Shown: positions 1 to 7,750, counted from the first letter of the stretch. The stretch: DNA of 25,093 bases from an uncultured Bacteroidales bacterium (GCA_937902805.1 CALEMB010000156.1:1-25093), one strand, 5' to 3'. The notes: generated by a model from the letters alone, not told the origin. Numbers and translations are program-made.

Positions 1-1166
1 TCGGCAATCCCGGTCTGCCCGCTGCCCGTGTCGGTGTGGAAGCCCAAATCAAGGCCCTGCAGGATGGCGTGGCCGCCAACTATCCGCCTATCGACGGCGC
101 TCCCATTTTAAAGAAAGAAGCCTCGCGCTTCATCAAGAATTTCCTCGACCTCGACGTCGACCCCGCCAACTGCATCCCCACCGTGGGCTCCATGCAAGGC
201 GGCTTTGCCTCGTTTATGATTGCAGGCCATACCAACGTGAAGAAGAACACCGTACTCTTCATCGACCCTGGTTTCCCCGTGCATAAGTTCCAAAACAGGG
301 TGTTGGGCATCCCGATGGAGCATTTCGACATCTACGAGTACCGTGGCGAGAAGTTGCGCGGCAAGCTCGAAGAGGTGTTGAGCAAGGGCAACATCCACAG
401 CCTGCTCTATTCCAACCCCAACAACCCGACTTGGGTGTGCCTTACCGACGAGGAATTGCGCATCATCGGTGAGTTGGCCAACAAATATGATGTCATCGTC
501 ATGGAAGACCTCGCTTATTTCGGCATGGACTTCCGCAAGGACTACAGCCACCCGGGTGTGGAGCCGTTCCAACCCAGCGTGGGCAAATATACCGACAACT
601 ACATCCTGATGATCTCCAGCTCGAAGGCCTTCAGCTATGCTGGCGAACGCTGCGCCATCATCGGCATCAGCGACAAGCTGGCCGCACGCCACTATCCCGA
701 CCTGAAAGCCTTCTGCGGACAAGAGGTCTTCTTGCGCGCCTTCCTCTTTGGCGCACTGCACCCGCTGAGCTCAGGCACCTCGCACTCTGCCCAATACGCC
801 CTCGCAGCCGTGATGAAGGCCGTCAACGATGGTACCTACTGCTACCGCGACGACGTGCTGGAATATGGTCGCAAGGCCGAGCTGATGAAAAAAGCCTTCA
901 CCGAGAATGGCTTCTACATCACCTACGACGAGGACTGCGGTGAGCCTATTGCCGACGGCTTCTACTTCACGTTCTGCTATCCGGGCTTCACCGGTGCCGA
1001 TCTCGTGGAAGAGATGCTGTATTACGGCGTCTCCGGCATCTCGCTGGACACCTGCGGCAGCACCAAGCAAGGCATCCGTGCCTGCACCTCGTTGATCCAA
1101 AGAGACGAGATTCCGATTCTCGCCGAAAGACTGGCTGCGTTTGCAAAAGACCATCCGGTGAAATAA
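1..1166 (+). CDS. PLP-dependent aminotransferase, class I/II (5' partial)
   Basis: The 5' end is cut by the window: the frame is open from base 3 (GNPGLPAARVGVEAQ...), so the GTG at 36 is internal and not a start. The product is a fold-type I PLP enzyme. SNPNNPTW is the Asn/Pro motif of the substrate and cofactor pocket, VMEDLAYFG holds the Asp that contacts the pyridine nitrogen, and SSSKAFSYAGER holds the Schiff-base Lys (codon 624-626). Such enzymes move amino groups between amino acids and 2-oxo acids in the cytoplasm; the substrate cannot be read from sequence. About 388 residues are present and the missing N-terminus is probably short. The gene ends before a palindromic repeat that could serve as its terminator. 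The family call is firm; the substrate is unknown. Confidence 0.88.
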   Translation, partial: GNPGLPAARVGVEAQIKALQDGVAANYPPIDGAPILKKEASRFIKNFLDLDVDPANCIPTVGSMQGGFASFMIAGHTNVKKNTVLFIDPGFPVHKFQNRVLGIPMEHFDIYEYRGEKLRGKLEEVLSKGNIHSLLYSNPNNPTWVCLTDEELRIIGELANKYDVIVMEDLAYFGMDFRKDYSHPGVEPFQPSVGKYTDNYILMISSSKAFSYAGERCAIIGISDKLAARHYPDLKAFCGQEVFLRAFLFGALHPLSSGTSHSAQYALAAVMKAVNDGTYCYRDDVLEYGRKAELMKKAFTENGFYITYDEDCGEPIADGFYFTFCYPGFTGADLVEEMLYYGVSGISLDTCGSTKQGIRACTSLIQRDEIPILAERLAAFAKDHPVK

Positions 1167-1171
1167 GCGAG

Positions 1172-1199
1172 GAGTTAGGAGTGAAAAATTAGGAGTAGA
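1172..1199. repeat. Degenerate 7-bp tandem array after the aminotransferase
   Basis: Directly after the aminotransferase stop, the DNA reads as four degenerate heptamers: GAGTTAG, GAGTGAA, AAATTAG and GAGTAGA. It runs into the palindrome at 1196-1219. Similar period-7 stretches lie in other gaps of this window (6287, 7131, 19241, 21210). Confidence 0.6.
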
Positions 1200-1219
1200 G
1201 ACGCAATATTGCGTCTCTA
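1196..1219. repeat. 24-bp perfect palindrome, possible terminator
   Basis: The sequence is a perfect inverted repeat built on GAGACGCAAT/ATTGCGTCTC, followed by TATTTTTATG. It can fold as a hairpin with a short U-rich tail, so it may end aminotransferase transcription. The same type of element is, as far as I know, dispersed in Bacteroidetes genomes; copy number cannot be tested here. Confidence 0.65.
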
Positions 1220-1229
1220 TTTTTATGTG

Positions 1230-1263
1230 TTTGTCATTAATCTCACAAATTATCGTACATTTG
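1230..1263 (+). promoter_or_regulatory. Bacteroidetes-type promoter of the DMT transporter gene
   Basis: TTTG at 1230-1233 and TACATTTG at 1256-1263 match the -33/-7 consensus (TTTG, TAnnTTTG), with 22 bases between them. The chosen ATG at 1269 lies only 5 bases after the -7 element, so the transcript may be leaderless or nearly so. Confidence 0.6.
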
Positions 1264-1268
1264 TCCCC

Positions 1269-2174
1269 ATGCTTTACCTGATTCTGGCCATAGTATTCTC
1301 GACAGGTGTCTTCGTTGCGATGCGCCTCTTCGAGCGTTTCAAGCTTGACAACCACCAAGCCTTGATGTGGAACTATGTCTTTGCGGCTGGTACAGGTTTC
1401 CTGATGTGCAAGCAATTCGACACGCCAACACAACTGGCCAATGAGTCGTGGTTTGGCCTTTCTATCCTGACGGGCTTCTGGTTCATCTTCACCTACCTGC
1501 TGATGACCGCCTCCACGCAACGCTCTGGCGTGACCATCACCTCGCTATCGAGCAAGCTGTCGGTGGTGCTACCAACCTTGGCGGGAGTGGTATTGTTCAA
1601 CGAAAAGCTGAATTTCGTGGCCACGATGGGTATTGTCTTGGCTTTGGTGGCATTGATTTTAGTGTTAGGTGGCAAAGGACAAGCCGCCTCGCCACGCATA
1701 GATTCTCTCTCCGCACAAATCTCCGCTAAGAATGACAGGCACAGCAAAAGCTGGCTGCTGCCCGTTTTCATCTTCTTCGGCACCGGCACTGGCGACATTT
1801 TGATGAAGCTCACTGAGCAACAAAACAATGGCGACAACATGAGTTTCATGATTGCCTTCATCTATTTTATAGCCATGCTGTTCGGCATCCTCATCGTTAC
1901 CTACGACCTCCTCCGAGGCAAGTCGAAATGGCAGTGGAAAAGTGCAGTTGGCGGCATCGGTTTAGGCGTCATCAACTTCTTCTCCACATTCTGCGTCTAT
2001 CACGCCATGCGCTGTTTCGACAACGTCGTGCTGTTCCCCATATATAATATAGGTGTGGTGAGCCTCACAGCCCTGACGGGTTGGCTGCTCTTCAAGGAGA
2101 AGTTGACTTGGAAGAATTACCTCGGGCTCGCCATCGCCATCATTGCCGTCATTCTCATTACCCTCAAGCCATGA
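1269..2174 (+). CDS. DMT/EamA-family transporter, inner membrane
   Basis: This is a 301-residue, highly hydrophobic protein with about ten predicted membrane segments, arranged as two halves separated by a polar stretch near residues 140-155. That is the layout of the drug/metabolite transporter (EamA) family, which exports or imports small metabolites across the inner membrane. Motifs such as LSVVLPTLAGVVLFNEKL in the first half and GVVSLTALTGWLLFKEKLTW near the end are the paired helix-loop signatures with a conserved E-K. The start at 1269 (MLYLILAIVF) is chosen over an in-frame ATG at 1209, because the longer form would read through the promoter. The stop overlaps the next start by ATGA, so the two genes are translationally coupled. 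The substrate is unknown. Confidence 0.8.
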   Translation: MLYLILAIVFSTGVFVAMRLFERFKLDNHQALMWNYVFAAGTGFLMCKQFDTPTQLANESWFGLSILTGFWFIFTYLLMTASTQRSGVTITSLSSKLSVVLPTLAGVVLFNEKLNFVATMGIVLALVALILVLGGKGQAASPRIDSLSAQISAKNDRHSKSWLLPVFIFFGTGTGDILMKLTEQQNNGDNMSFMIAFIYFIAMLFGILIVTYDLLRGKSKWQWKSAVGGIGLGVINFFSTFCVYHAMRCFDNVVLFPIYNIGVVSLTALTGWLLFKEKLTWKNYLGLAIAIIAVILITLKP

Positions 2175-2785
2175 CACAAGACGACACCTATAATATGTTA
2201 GCCACCCGTGGCGACGGCCTTTACAAGGAGAAAGGCAGCAAGTTCATTGCCGAGGCCTTCACTGTGATGAGCGAGGACGAAGCTAAAGCCGCCGTCGCGG
2301 AAATCAAGAAGAAATACTTCGACGCACGGCACCACTGCTTTGCCTACATGATTGGTCCAGACAAGAAGACTTTCCGCTCCAGCGACGACGGTGAGCCTTC
2401 GGGGACGGCAGGCAAGCCCATCCTCAACCAAATCCTTTCGAAGGACGTCACCAACGTCTGTGTCGTCGTGACGAGATACTTTGGAGGCATCAAATTGGGC
2501 ACCTCAGGACTCATCAACGCCTACAAAACCGCCGCCCGCGAAGCCCTTGACAACGCACAGATTGTGGAGAAAACCATAAATGAGTTTTACAGTTTGGAGT
2601 TCGAATATCCTCTTATGAATGAGGTGATGCGCATCATGAAAGAGGAGAACTTGGAGCAACAAAACCCACGCTTCGAATTGGACTGTTATTTAGAGTTTTC
2701 AACAAGAAAAAATGACGCTTCAAGAATTGAGGAAAAATTTCGCAATTTGTTCGAAGTAAAAATAACACACATTAAAACATCTTAA
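2171..2785 (+). CDS. YigZ/IMPACT family protein
   Basis: This is a 204-residue protein of the YigZ/IMPACT (UPF0029) family. The N-terminal domain carries the family signature: ARHHCFAYMIG, DDGEPSGTAGKPILN and VVVTRYFGGIKLGTSGL. The C-terminal part (about residues 140-204) is the small ferredoxin-like DUF1949-type domain. In eukaryotes IMPACT modulates the GCN2 stress response; the bacterial role is not well defined, with links to translation or nucleic-acid binding suggested. The start ATG at 2171 overlaps the transporter stop (ATGA), so it is the second gene of a two-gene operon. The length is normal for the family. No T-run terminator is obvious after the stop, and the following 110 bases are very AT-rich. 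Confidence 0.88.
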   Translation: MTQDDTYNMLATRGDGLYKEKGSKFIAEAFTVMSEDEAKAAVAEIKKKYFDARHHCFAYMIGPDKKTFRSSDDGEPSGTAGKPILNQILSKDVTNVCVVVTRYFGGIKLGTSGLINAYKTAAREALDNAQIVEKTINEFYSLEFEYPLMNEVMRIMKEENLEQQNPRFELDCYLEFSTRKNDASRIEEKFRNLFEVKITHIKTS

Positions 2786-2985
2786 AACCAGTAACTTACA
2801 AACATTTTTCTTTTTCTATTTTTAAAAATCTCGTATTATTGCAAAAAGAAAATTAAAAAACAATAGCTTTTTGATTTTTTTATAAACAATTAATCGTGTA
2901 CCTTTGCAATGTCAAAAACGATTCCAAAACAGGATTGTTTCTAGCACAAAAACAAGTTGAACAACAATTAATTAACGGATTTCCG
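2786..2985. other. AT-rich gap upstream of dnaA
   Basis: About 200 bases without a convincing gene. The first 110 are strongly AT-rich with A and T runs. No TTATCCACA-type DnaA box was seen, so there is no support for an origin here. An 11-codon ORF (2909-2944, MSKTIPKQDCF) starts right after the promoter element; I do not claim that it is translated. Confidence 0.6.
2870..2906 (+). promoter_or_regulatory. Putative dnaA promoter
   Basis: TACCTTTG at 2899-2906 is a full match to TAnnTTTG. A TTTG lies at 2870-2873, but the 25-base spacing is longer than usual. The predicted transcript would have a leader of roughly 75 bases before the dnaA ATG at 2986. Confidence 0.5.
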
Positions 2986-4407
2986 ATGAGTGACAACCAT
3001 GTGGAGATATGGAATAAGTGTCTGTCTGTGATTAAAGACAATGTCACAGAGCAGGGCTACAAGACCTGGTTCGAACCCATCGTGCCCGTTTCGTTGTCTG
3101 ACAACGTGCTTACGCTACAGGTGCCTACCCAGTTCTTCTATGAGTATCTTGAGGAGCATTACATCGACCACCTTCGCACCGCCATCAAGAGGTTTGTTGG
3201 CGTGAAAGGCAAGTTGGCCTACACCATGCCTGTCGACAGCTCCAACAGCTCGGGCTCCATCACCTTGCCCAGCTCGAATCGCAACTTCCCGAAGAACCCC
3301 ATAGGGCAGCCGGCACCGGAACGTACTTCGCAAGCGCCTATCAATCCCTTCGTCATACCAGGACTGAAAAAGTTGCAAATCGACTCGCAACTCAACGAGA
3401 ACTACACCTTCGACAACTTCATCGAAGGCGAATGTAATCGCTTGGCACGTTCCGCAGGCCTTGAGGTGGCCAAAGACCCTGGAAAGAGTGCCTTCAACCC
3501 CTTGGTCATCTATAGCGGCACTGGACTTGGAAAGACCCACCTTTGCCACGCCATCGGACTGGAAACCAAGCGTCTACACCCTGATAAGACTGTGCTTTAC
3601 GTGCAAGCTGAGCAGCTCTCGACCCAATATGTGACGGCCAACAAGAACAACAACCGTCCCGACTTCATCAACTTCTACCAGATGATTGACGTGCTCATCA
3701 TCGACGATATTCAGTTCCTTGCAGGAAAAGCCGGAACACAAGACGTTTTCTTCCACATCTTCAATCACTTGCAGCAGAACAACAAGCAAATAGTCATCAC
3801 CAGCGACAAGTTCCCGTCCGACTTGCAAGGCATGGAAGACCGTTTGCTGTCGCGTTTCAAGTGGGGACTCACAGCCGATCTTCAGGCGCCCGACCTGCCG
3901 ACACGTACCTCCATCATCCGCGAGAAATTGTACGGCAACGGCATCACCTTCCCCGAAGAAGTGGTGCAATATATCGCCAGCAACGTCCGCAACAACATCC
4001 GCGAACTCGAAGGCGTGATGAACTCGCTGATGGCACAGTCGCTGCTCAACAAGAAATCCATCACCCTCGACATGGCCCAGCAAATCATCGAGCGTTTTGT
4101 GCGCAACACCGTCAAAGAGGTGTCGATGGAATACATCATCAACATCGTCTGCGAATATTTCAAGATCTCGCCCGATCAAATTGGACAGAACACTCGCAAA
4201 CGACAAGTGGTACAGGCCCGACAAATCGCCATGTACCTGGCAAAGAAATATTCCAACGCTAGTCTCGCTTCCATTGGGCAACAGTGCGGCAACAAAGACC
4301 ACGCCACGGTGCATCACGCCTGCAAGGCCATCGCCAACCAGTTGGAAACCGACAAACAGTTCAAGATGATATTTGCCGACATTGAGAAAAAAATCGCCTT
4401 GTCATAA
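2986..4407 (+). CDS. dnaA: Chromosomal replication initiator protein DnaA
   Basis: This 473-residue protein is the AAA+ ATPase that binds origin DnaA boxes, opens the duplex and recruits the helicase. Domain I (about residues 1-80, HVEIWNKCLSVIKDN) is followed by a Ser/Pro-rich linker, then the AAA+ core. The core has Walker A GTGLGKTH (Lys183), Walker B LIIDDIQF (Asp240-Asp241), a sensor-1 region with ITSDKFPSDL and the arginine-finger region LLSRFKWGL. Domain IV ends with the DnaA signature GNKDHATVHHACK near residue 440, which binds the DnaA box. Walker A reads SGTGLGK where many homologues have GGVGLGK, a mild change. The ATG at 2986 fits the usual Bacteroidales N-terminus; an upstream in-frame GTG at 2896 falls within the promoter. 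An RsmI-like gene follows 15 bases after the stop. Confidence 0.97.
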   Translation: MSDNHVEIWNKCLSVIKDNVTEQGYKTWFEPIVPVSLSDNVLTLQVPTQFFYEYLEEHYIDHLRTAIKRFVGVKGKLAYTMPVDSSNSSGSITLPSSNRNFPKNPIGQPAPERTSQAPINPFVIPGLKKLQIDSQLNENYTFDNFIEGECNRLARSAGLEVAKDPGKSAFNPLVIYSGTGLGKTHLCHAIGLETKRLHPDKTVLYVQAEQLSTQYVTANKNNNRPDFINFYQMIDVLIIDDIQFLAGKAGTQDVFFHIFNHLQQNNKQIVITSDKFPSDLQGMEDRLLSRFKWGLTADLQAPDLPTRTSIIREKLYGNGITFPEEVVQYIASNVRNNIRELEGVMNSLMAQSLLNKKSITLDMAQQIIERFVRNTVKEVSMEYIINIVCEYFKISPDQIGQNTRKRQVVQARQIAMYLAKKYSNASLASIGQQCGNKDHATVHHACKAIANQLETDKQFKMIFADIEKKIALS

Positions 4408-4422
4408 TCCCATCATTCACTT

Positions 4423-5169
4423 ATGACCAACAACTTCGGAAAACTCTACCTGGTGCCCAATCTGCTTGGCACCACCCAACCCGAACAAGTCATCCCCGCT
4501 GGAACGCTCAGCATAGTGAGGAAGTTGAAGCATTTCGTGGTGGAGAACACCCGCACCACGCGCCGTGTGCTAAGTCGCATAGGTATGGACTGTGCCATCG
4601 ACGACATCGAGTTCATCGAGTTGGACAAACACAACGTCCACAACCTAGACCTCATGGAGCACCTCGGTGCCTGCTTGCAAGGCGAGGATATGGGGCTGAT
4701 GTCGGAGGCTGGCACGCCCTGCGTGGCTGACCCAGGTGCTTTGGTGGTGGACTTGGCGCATTCCGCTGGGATTCAAGTCATTCCTTTGGTCGGCCCCAAT
4801 GCGATGATTCTCGCTCTGATGGCATCGGGCTTCAATGGACAAGCCTTCGCCTTCCATGGTTACCTGCCCATCAAAAGCCCCGAACGACAAAACGCCATCA
4901 AGGATTTGGAACGCAGGTCGGCACTCAACAACGAGACGGAGCTTTTCATCGAGACTCCTTTCCGCAACAATGCCATGCTGCAAGACCTTTGCAAGAACCT
5001 CCACCCTGCTACGCGTGTCTGCGTCGCTTGCAACCTTACCTGCGACGACGAACTCATCATCAGTCAAAGCGTTGGAGAATGGAAAAACTACAAAGGCGAC
5101 TTAAACAAAAAGCCCGCCGTGTTTTTGGTTTATAGTGAACCGAGGAGGAGTAATAGATTCCATAAATGA
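4423..5169 (+). CDS. RsmI-like SAM-dependent methyltransferase (tetrapyrrole methylase fold)
   Basis: The 248-residue protein has the two signature blocks of the tetrapyrrole methylase/RsmI superfamily: GLMSEAGTPCVADPGALVVD and PLVGPNAMILALMASGF. It also has AFAFHGYLP and an ETPFRNNAML block where RsmI has ESPhR. RsmI itself 2'-O-methylates C1402 of 16S rRNA. Bacteroidetes carry a divergent short paralogue of this kind, so the exact target is uncertain and I withhold the symbol. It begins 15 bases after dnaA and is probably cotranscribed. The last residues (EPRRSNRFHK) lie just before a repeat element at 5181. The fold is certain; rRNA as substrate is inferred. Confidence 0.85.
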   Translation: MTNNFGKLYLVPNLLGTTQPEQVIPAGTLSIVRKLKHFVVENTRTTRRVLSRIGMDCAIDDIEFIELDKHNVHNLDLMEHLGACLQGEDMGLMSEAGTPCVADPGALVVDLAHSAGIQVIPLVGPNAMILALMASGFNGQAFAFHGYLPIKSPERQNAIKDLERRSALNNETELFIETPFRNNAMLQDLCKNLHPATRVCVACNLTCDDELIISQSVGEWKNYKGDLNKKPAVFLVYSEPRRSNRFHK

Positions 5170-5180
5170 TTTGTGGTCTA

Positions 5181-5252
5181 GATTGCTTCGTTCCTCGCAA
5201 TGACGCGAAGCGTGTTCGTAACGTCATTGCGAGGAGGGACGACGAAGCAATC
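5181..5252. repeat. Long imperfect inverted repeat
   Basis: The left arm 5181-5205 (starts GATTGCTTCG, ends CGCAATGACG) is complementary to the right arm 5222-5252 (starts CGTCATTGCG, ends GAAGCAATC). The right arm has six extra bases; the loop is 16 bases. Elements with CGTCATTGCGAGGA and GAAGCAATCC arms are dispersed in many bacterial genomes. It fills the gap between the convergent RsmI-like and queE genes and ends 2 bases from the queE stop, so it may also act as a bidirectional transcript end. Confidence 0.8.
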
Positions 5253-5254
5253 CA

Positions 5255-5845
5255 TTATCGGATATTCAGAATCCTATGGATTTGCAGTGAAAGCCGCCAG
5301 CCAGGATTCTGCATCACGGCTTCGACACAAGCTTTCATATTGGCCTTTCGCTGAACTTTGTCTTCACAAAAACAAGGTTGTAAGAAATGATGTTTTGCTT
5401 CAATGCCGTCATATTGCACCAAATCCTGACCAAGATAAACCACTTTCAATTCATCGCATTGCATTAAGGCACAAGGTTCCATGTCACCACCCTCGAAAAC
5501 GGACTTGGGCGAAAACGTTACCCAGTCCAAATTACATGGCAAAGGCCGAGTACCGTTGGTCTCGATGGCGATGGTTTTGCCCGTCTTTTGTTTCAATTCC
5601 GCCACGAAGGCCTCGTCAATGAACAAGGAAGGCTCGCCGCCCGTCAACACGACCAGCGGAGCCAAGGGATATTTGTTGACCTCGTCCACAATCTCTTGCA
5701 GCGACATCATCTGCCCTGTCTGATGTTGGGTGTCACAAAAGGCACAACATAAGTTGCAGCCACAGAAGCGCACAAAGACAGCAGGCATGCCAGTGTGAAA
5801 GCCTTCGCCTTGAAGGGAGTGGAATATTTCGTTAATCTTGTACAT
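5255..5845 (-). CDS. queE: 7-carboxy-7-deazaguanine synthase QueE
   Basis: The 196-residue radical-SAM enzyme converts 6-carboxytetrahydropterin to 7-carboxy-7-deazaguanine in preQ0/queuosine synthesis. The N-terminus has the family motif IFHSLQGEGFHTGMPAVFVR, followed by the Fe-S cluster motif Cys30-x3-Cys34-x2-Cys37 (CNLCCAFCDT). VLTGGEPSL is the SAM-binding GGEP motif and IAIETNGT follows. The C-terminus GWRLSLQIHRILNIR fits the family. A longer frame begins at 5881, but its first 12 residues come from a dispersed repeat, so the Met at 5845 (MYKINEIF) is the better start. It is the last gene of the minus-strand que cluster. Confidence 0.95.
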   Translation of the reverse strand: MYKINEIFHSLQGEGFHTGMPAVFVRFCGCNLCCAFCDTQHQTGQMMSLQEIVDEVNKYPLAPLVVLTGGEPSLFIDEAFVAELKQKTGKTIAIETNGTRPLPCNLDWVTFSPKSVFEGGDMEPCALMQCDELKVVYLGQDLVQYDGIEAKHHFLQPCFCEDKVQRKANMKACVEAVMQNPGWRLSLQIHRILNIR

Positions 5846-5847
5846 GG

Positions 5848-5925
5848 ACTTCGGGACACGGGACTTCGGGCCCTTCGACAAGCTCAGGGACCCCGCGGTC
5901 GTTGAGCCTGTCGAAACGCCGCGTC
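5848..5925. repeat. Composite repeat between queD and queE
   Basis: Two repeat types are joined here. First, a short direct repeat CTTCGGG/ACACGGGACTTCGGG at 5848-5871. Second, an inverted repeat with arms TTCGACAAGCTCA (5874-5886) and TGAGCCTGTCGAA (5903-5915), with one mismatch. The second type occurs again at 6331-6383. It occupies the whole space between queD and queE. Confidence 0.75.
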
Positions 5926-5927
5926 AA

Positions 5928-6281
5928 TTAATCAAAATTCTGCGGAGCATCGTCCTTTATGTAGGAGGCCTTATTGTCGCGTGACTCCCACACATCAGCG
6001 CGGTAGCAGTTCGGGACGGTGTCGACAATCCACTTGGCCAGATTTTCAGCCGTCGGATTGAAGTCAAGGACTTCATTCAAGTTAGTGTGGTCGATCTTGC
6101 CATGAATCAAACGCTTGATTTCGGTGAAGTCGCACACCATGCCGTTGCTGTCCAGCTTCTCGACACGGCAATACACGTTGACCTTCCAGTTGTGGCCGTG
6201 AAGGTTCTCGCACTTGCTCTCATAGTCAAGGTAGAGCTGGTGGCAAGAGGATATTTCCAGGGTTTTTCTGACGTAATACAT
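5928..6281 (-). CDS. queD: 6-carboxytetrahydropterin synthase QueD
   Basis: The 117-residue PTPS-fold enzyme converts 7,8-dihydroneopterin triphosphate to 6-carboxytetrahydropterin. The zinc ligands are visible as His14 (SSCHQL) and His28/His30 (LHGHNW). The catalytic Cys is Cys24 in SKCENLHGH, and DHTNLN and PTAENLAKWI are the conserved later blocks. Length is normal for a short bacterial QueD. It lies downstream of queC and upstream of queE, both separated from it by repeats. Confidence 0.95.
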   Translation of the reverse strand: MYYVRKTLEISSCHQLYLDYESKCENLHGHNWKVNVYCRVEKLDSNGMVCDFTEIKRLIHGKIDHTNLNEVLDFNPTAENLAKWIVDTVPNCYRADVWESRDNKASYIKDDAPQNFD

Positions 6282-6286
6282 TTTCC

Positions 6287-6390
6287 AGTTGAGAGTTTAT
6301 AGTTGTTCAGTTAACAGTTATTGCAGGTCGTTGAGCTTGTCGAAACGCCGTCTTGATTTCGGTCGGCCCTTCGACAGGCTTAGGGACCTT
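6287..6390. repeat. Heptamer-like stretch and inverted repeat between queC and queD
   Basis: 6287-6320 is a degenerate array around AGTTGAG/AGTTTAT/AGTTGTT/CAGTTAA, sharing its first unit with the array inside sufS. 6331-6344 (TTGAGCTTGTCGAA) and 6370-6383 (TTCGACAGGCTTAG) are inverted arms of the family also seen at 5874-5915. The two elements fill most of the 121-base gap. Confidence 0.7.
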
Positions 6391-6402
6391 AGACTTTGCA
6401 TA

Positions 6403-7056
6403 TTATGATTCGTATTCGGTTGTATCATCAATGCCGGCAGCGCGGAGGGCTTCAATGCGCTCACGGCAGGTGCCGCATTTGCCACAGTGCTTCTCGCCAC
6501 CTTTGTAGCAGGAATAGGTCTCGCTATAATCCAAGCCCAAGGCCTTCCCATGTTGGGCAATTTCCACTTTGCTTAAATGCGTATAGGGTGCAAAAACCGT
6601 GATGTTCTCGTATGTTCCCGATGAAATGGCCTCCGACATGGCGTTGACGAAGCCCGGGCGGCAGTCGGGATAGATTGCGTGGTCACCGGCATGGTTGGCA
6701 ATCATCACCCGTTTCAGACCGTTGCTCTCAGCAACGCCAGCAGCAACAGCCAACATGATGCCGTTACGGAAGGGCACTACCGTCGATTTCATACTCTCGT
6801 CGTTGTAATCGCCTTCCGGGATGTCTTCAGGATTGCCCAATAAGGCACTCTTGAAATAGCGGTGCATGAATTCAAACGGGATGACGATATGCTTGATGCC
6901 CAGACGCTGGCAATGCGTGACAGCGCAGACACGCTCGCGCCCGTTTTGGGTGGAACCATAGTCGAAAGTGATGGCCATGGCGATTTCATCCTTGTATTCA
7001 TAGAGCATCGTCGTGGAATCCATGCCACCCGAAATGATTATCACAGCATCTTTCAT
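6403..7056 (-). CDS. queC: 7-cyano-7-deazaguanine (preQ0) synthase QueC
   Basis: This 217-residue ATP-dependent enzyme converts 7-carboxy-7-deazaguanine and ammonia to preQ0. It has an N-terminal PP-loop SGGMDSTT (residues 9-16), FDYGSTQNGRER for substrate binding, STVVPFRNGIML in the middle, and the C-terminal zinc site CYKGGEKHCGKCGTCRERIE with four Cys. All expected motifs are intact and the length is typical. It sits between queF upstream and queD downstream in the minus-strand cluster. The 127-base gap to queF is filled with repeats, so cotranscription is likely but not shown. Confidence 0.96.
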   Translation of the reverse strand: MKDAVIIISGGMDSTTMLYEYKDEIAMAITFDYGSTQNGRERVCAVTHCQRLGIKHIVIPFEFMHRYFKSALLGNPEDIPEGDYNDESMKSTVVPFRNGIMLAVAAGVAESNGLKRVMIANHAGDHAIYPDCRPGFVNAMSEAISSGTYENITVFAPYTHLSKVEIAQHGKALGLDYSETYSCYKGGEKHCGKCGTCRERIEALRAAGIDDTTEYES

Positions 7057-7117
7057 TTCAAGATTTCAATATTTCTGATTTAAAGATTTAAAATTCAAAG
7101 ATTTAAGTTTGGCCTTC

Positions 7118-7185
7118 ATCTCTCAGCAATCAGCTTTCAGCAGAACGAACCGAGCTGATAGCTGACTGCTGAAAGCTGTTAGCTT
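7118..7185. repeat. Inverted, period-7 repeat between queF and queC
   Basis: Perfect 13-bp inverted arms at 7131-7143 (CAGCTTTCAGCAG) and 7166-7178 (CTGCTGAAAGCTG) frame a 22-base loop. The right half reads as heptamers AGCTGAT, AGCTGAC, TGCTGAA, AGCTGTT and AGCTTAT, and the left half as similar units on the other strand. A looser ATTTAAAG-type repeat lies just to its left (7076-7107). Confidence 0.7.
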
Positions 7186-7654
7186 ATGAATTACTAAAAT
7201 TAGCCAAAAGACGTTGTTTCACCATGTCCTGATGTTCAGCATCGCCATAATTGGCAAAGGGTTTGATAGAAATGCCTCCACGAGGGTTGAACAATCCGAT
7301 GACCTCCAGATATTTGGGATCCATCAATTTGACCAAATCCTTCATGATGATGTTGACGCAGTCTTCGTGGAAATCGCCGTGGTTGCGGAAACTGAAGAGG
7401 TAGAGTTTCAGGCTCTTACTCTCCACCATGCGTGTGCGCGGGATATAATTGATGATAATATGGCCGAAATCGGGTTGACCAGTCTTGGGACACAATGAGG
7501 TAAACTCAGGGCAATCCAAGGTCACAAGATACTCGTTTTCAGAATGTTTATTCTCAAACACTTCCAACACTTCAGGGGTATAGTCATAGTTGTACTGCGT
7601 GTTTTGGTTGCCCAATATGGTAACGCCTTTCAGCTCTTGTTCGTTTCTCGACAT
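7184..7654 (-). CDS. queF: NADPH-dependent preQ0 reductase QueF (type I, YkvM-like)
   Basis: The 156-residue enzyme reduces the nitrile of preQ0 to the aminomethyl group of preQ1 using NADPH. The catalytic Cys is Cys55 in FTSLCPKTGQ and the catalytic Asp is Asp62 in PDFGH. The QueF motif ESKSLKLYLFSFRNH, which binds NADPH, is complete. The length is that of the single-domain Bacillus-type enzyme. A longer frame to 7705 exists, but the Met at 7654 (MSRNEQELKG) is preferred: the extra residues would lie across the -7 promoter element at 7672-7679. It is the first gene of queF-queC-queD-queE and is divergent from hydE. Confidence 0.95.
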   Translation of the reverse strand: MSRNEQELKGVTILGNQNTQYNYDYTPEVLEVFENKHSENEYLVTLDCPEFTSLCPKTGQPDFGHIIINYIPRTRMVESKSLKLYLFSFRNHGDFHEDCVNIIMKDLVKLMDPKYLEVIGLFNPRGGISIKPFANYGDAEHQDMVKQRLLANFSNS

Positions 7655-7671
7655 GGTCGTAAAATTTGCCG

Positions 7672-7679
7672 CAAAATTA
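7672..7679 (-). promoter_or_regulatory. -7 element of the queFCDE operon
   Basis: On the minus strand the sequence reads TAATTTTG, a match to TAnnTTTG, 17 bases before the queF ATG. No clear TTTG -33 box was found. The short leader leaves no room for a preQ1 riboswitch. Confidence 0.5.
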
Positions 7680-7750
7680 GCAAAATGTTTGCAAACACCC
7701 AGCAATTGAACGAAAAGTTCTGATATGAAGACAAATACGAATACAAAACA

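Noticed and set aside
2896..2985. Longer DnaA N-terminus from GTG 2896
   Set aside because: The GTG lies across the TACCTTTG promoter box and the extra 30 residues do not resemble DnaA; the ATG at 2986 fits the family.
2786..2985. Replication origin next to dnaA
   Set aside because: The region is AT-rich, but no DnaA boxes were found by eye; many Bacteroidetes have the origin elsewhere.
5846..5881. N-terminal extension of QueE
   Set aside because: The 12 residues are repeat-derived; MYKINEIF is the family start.
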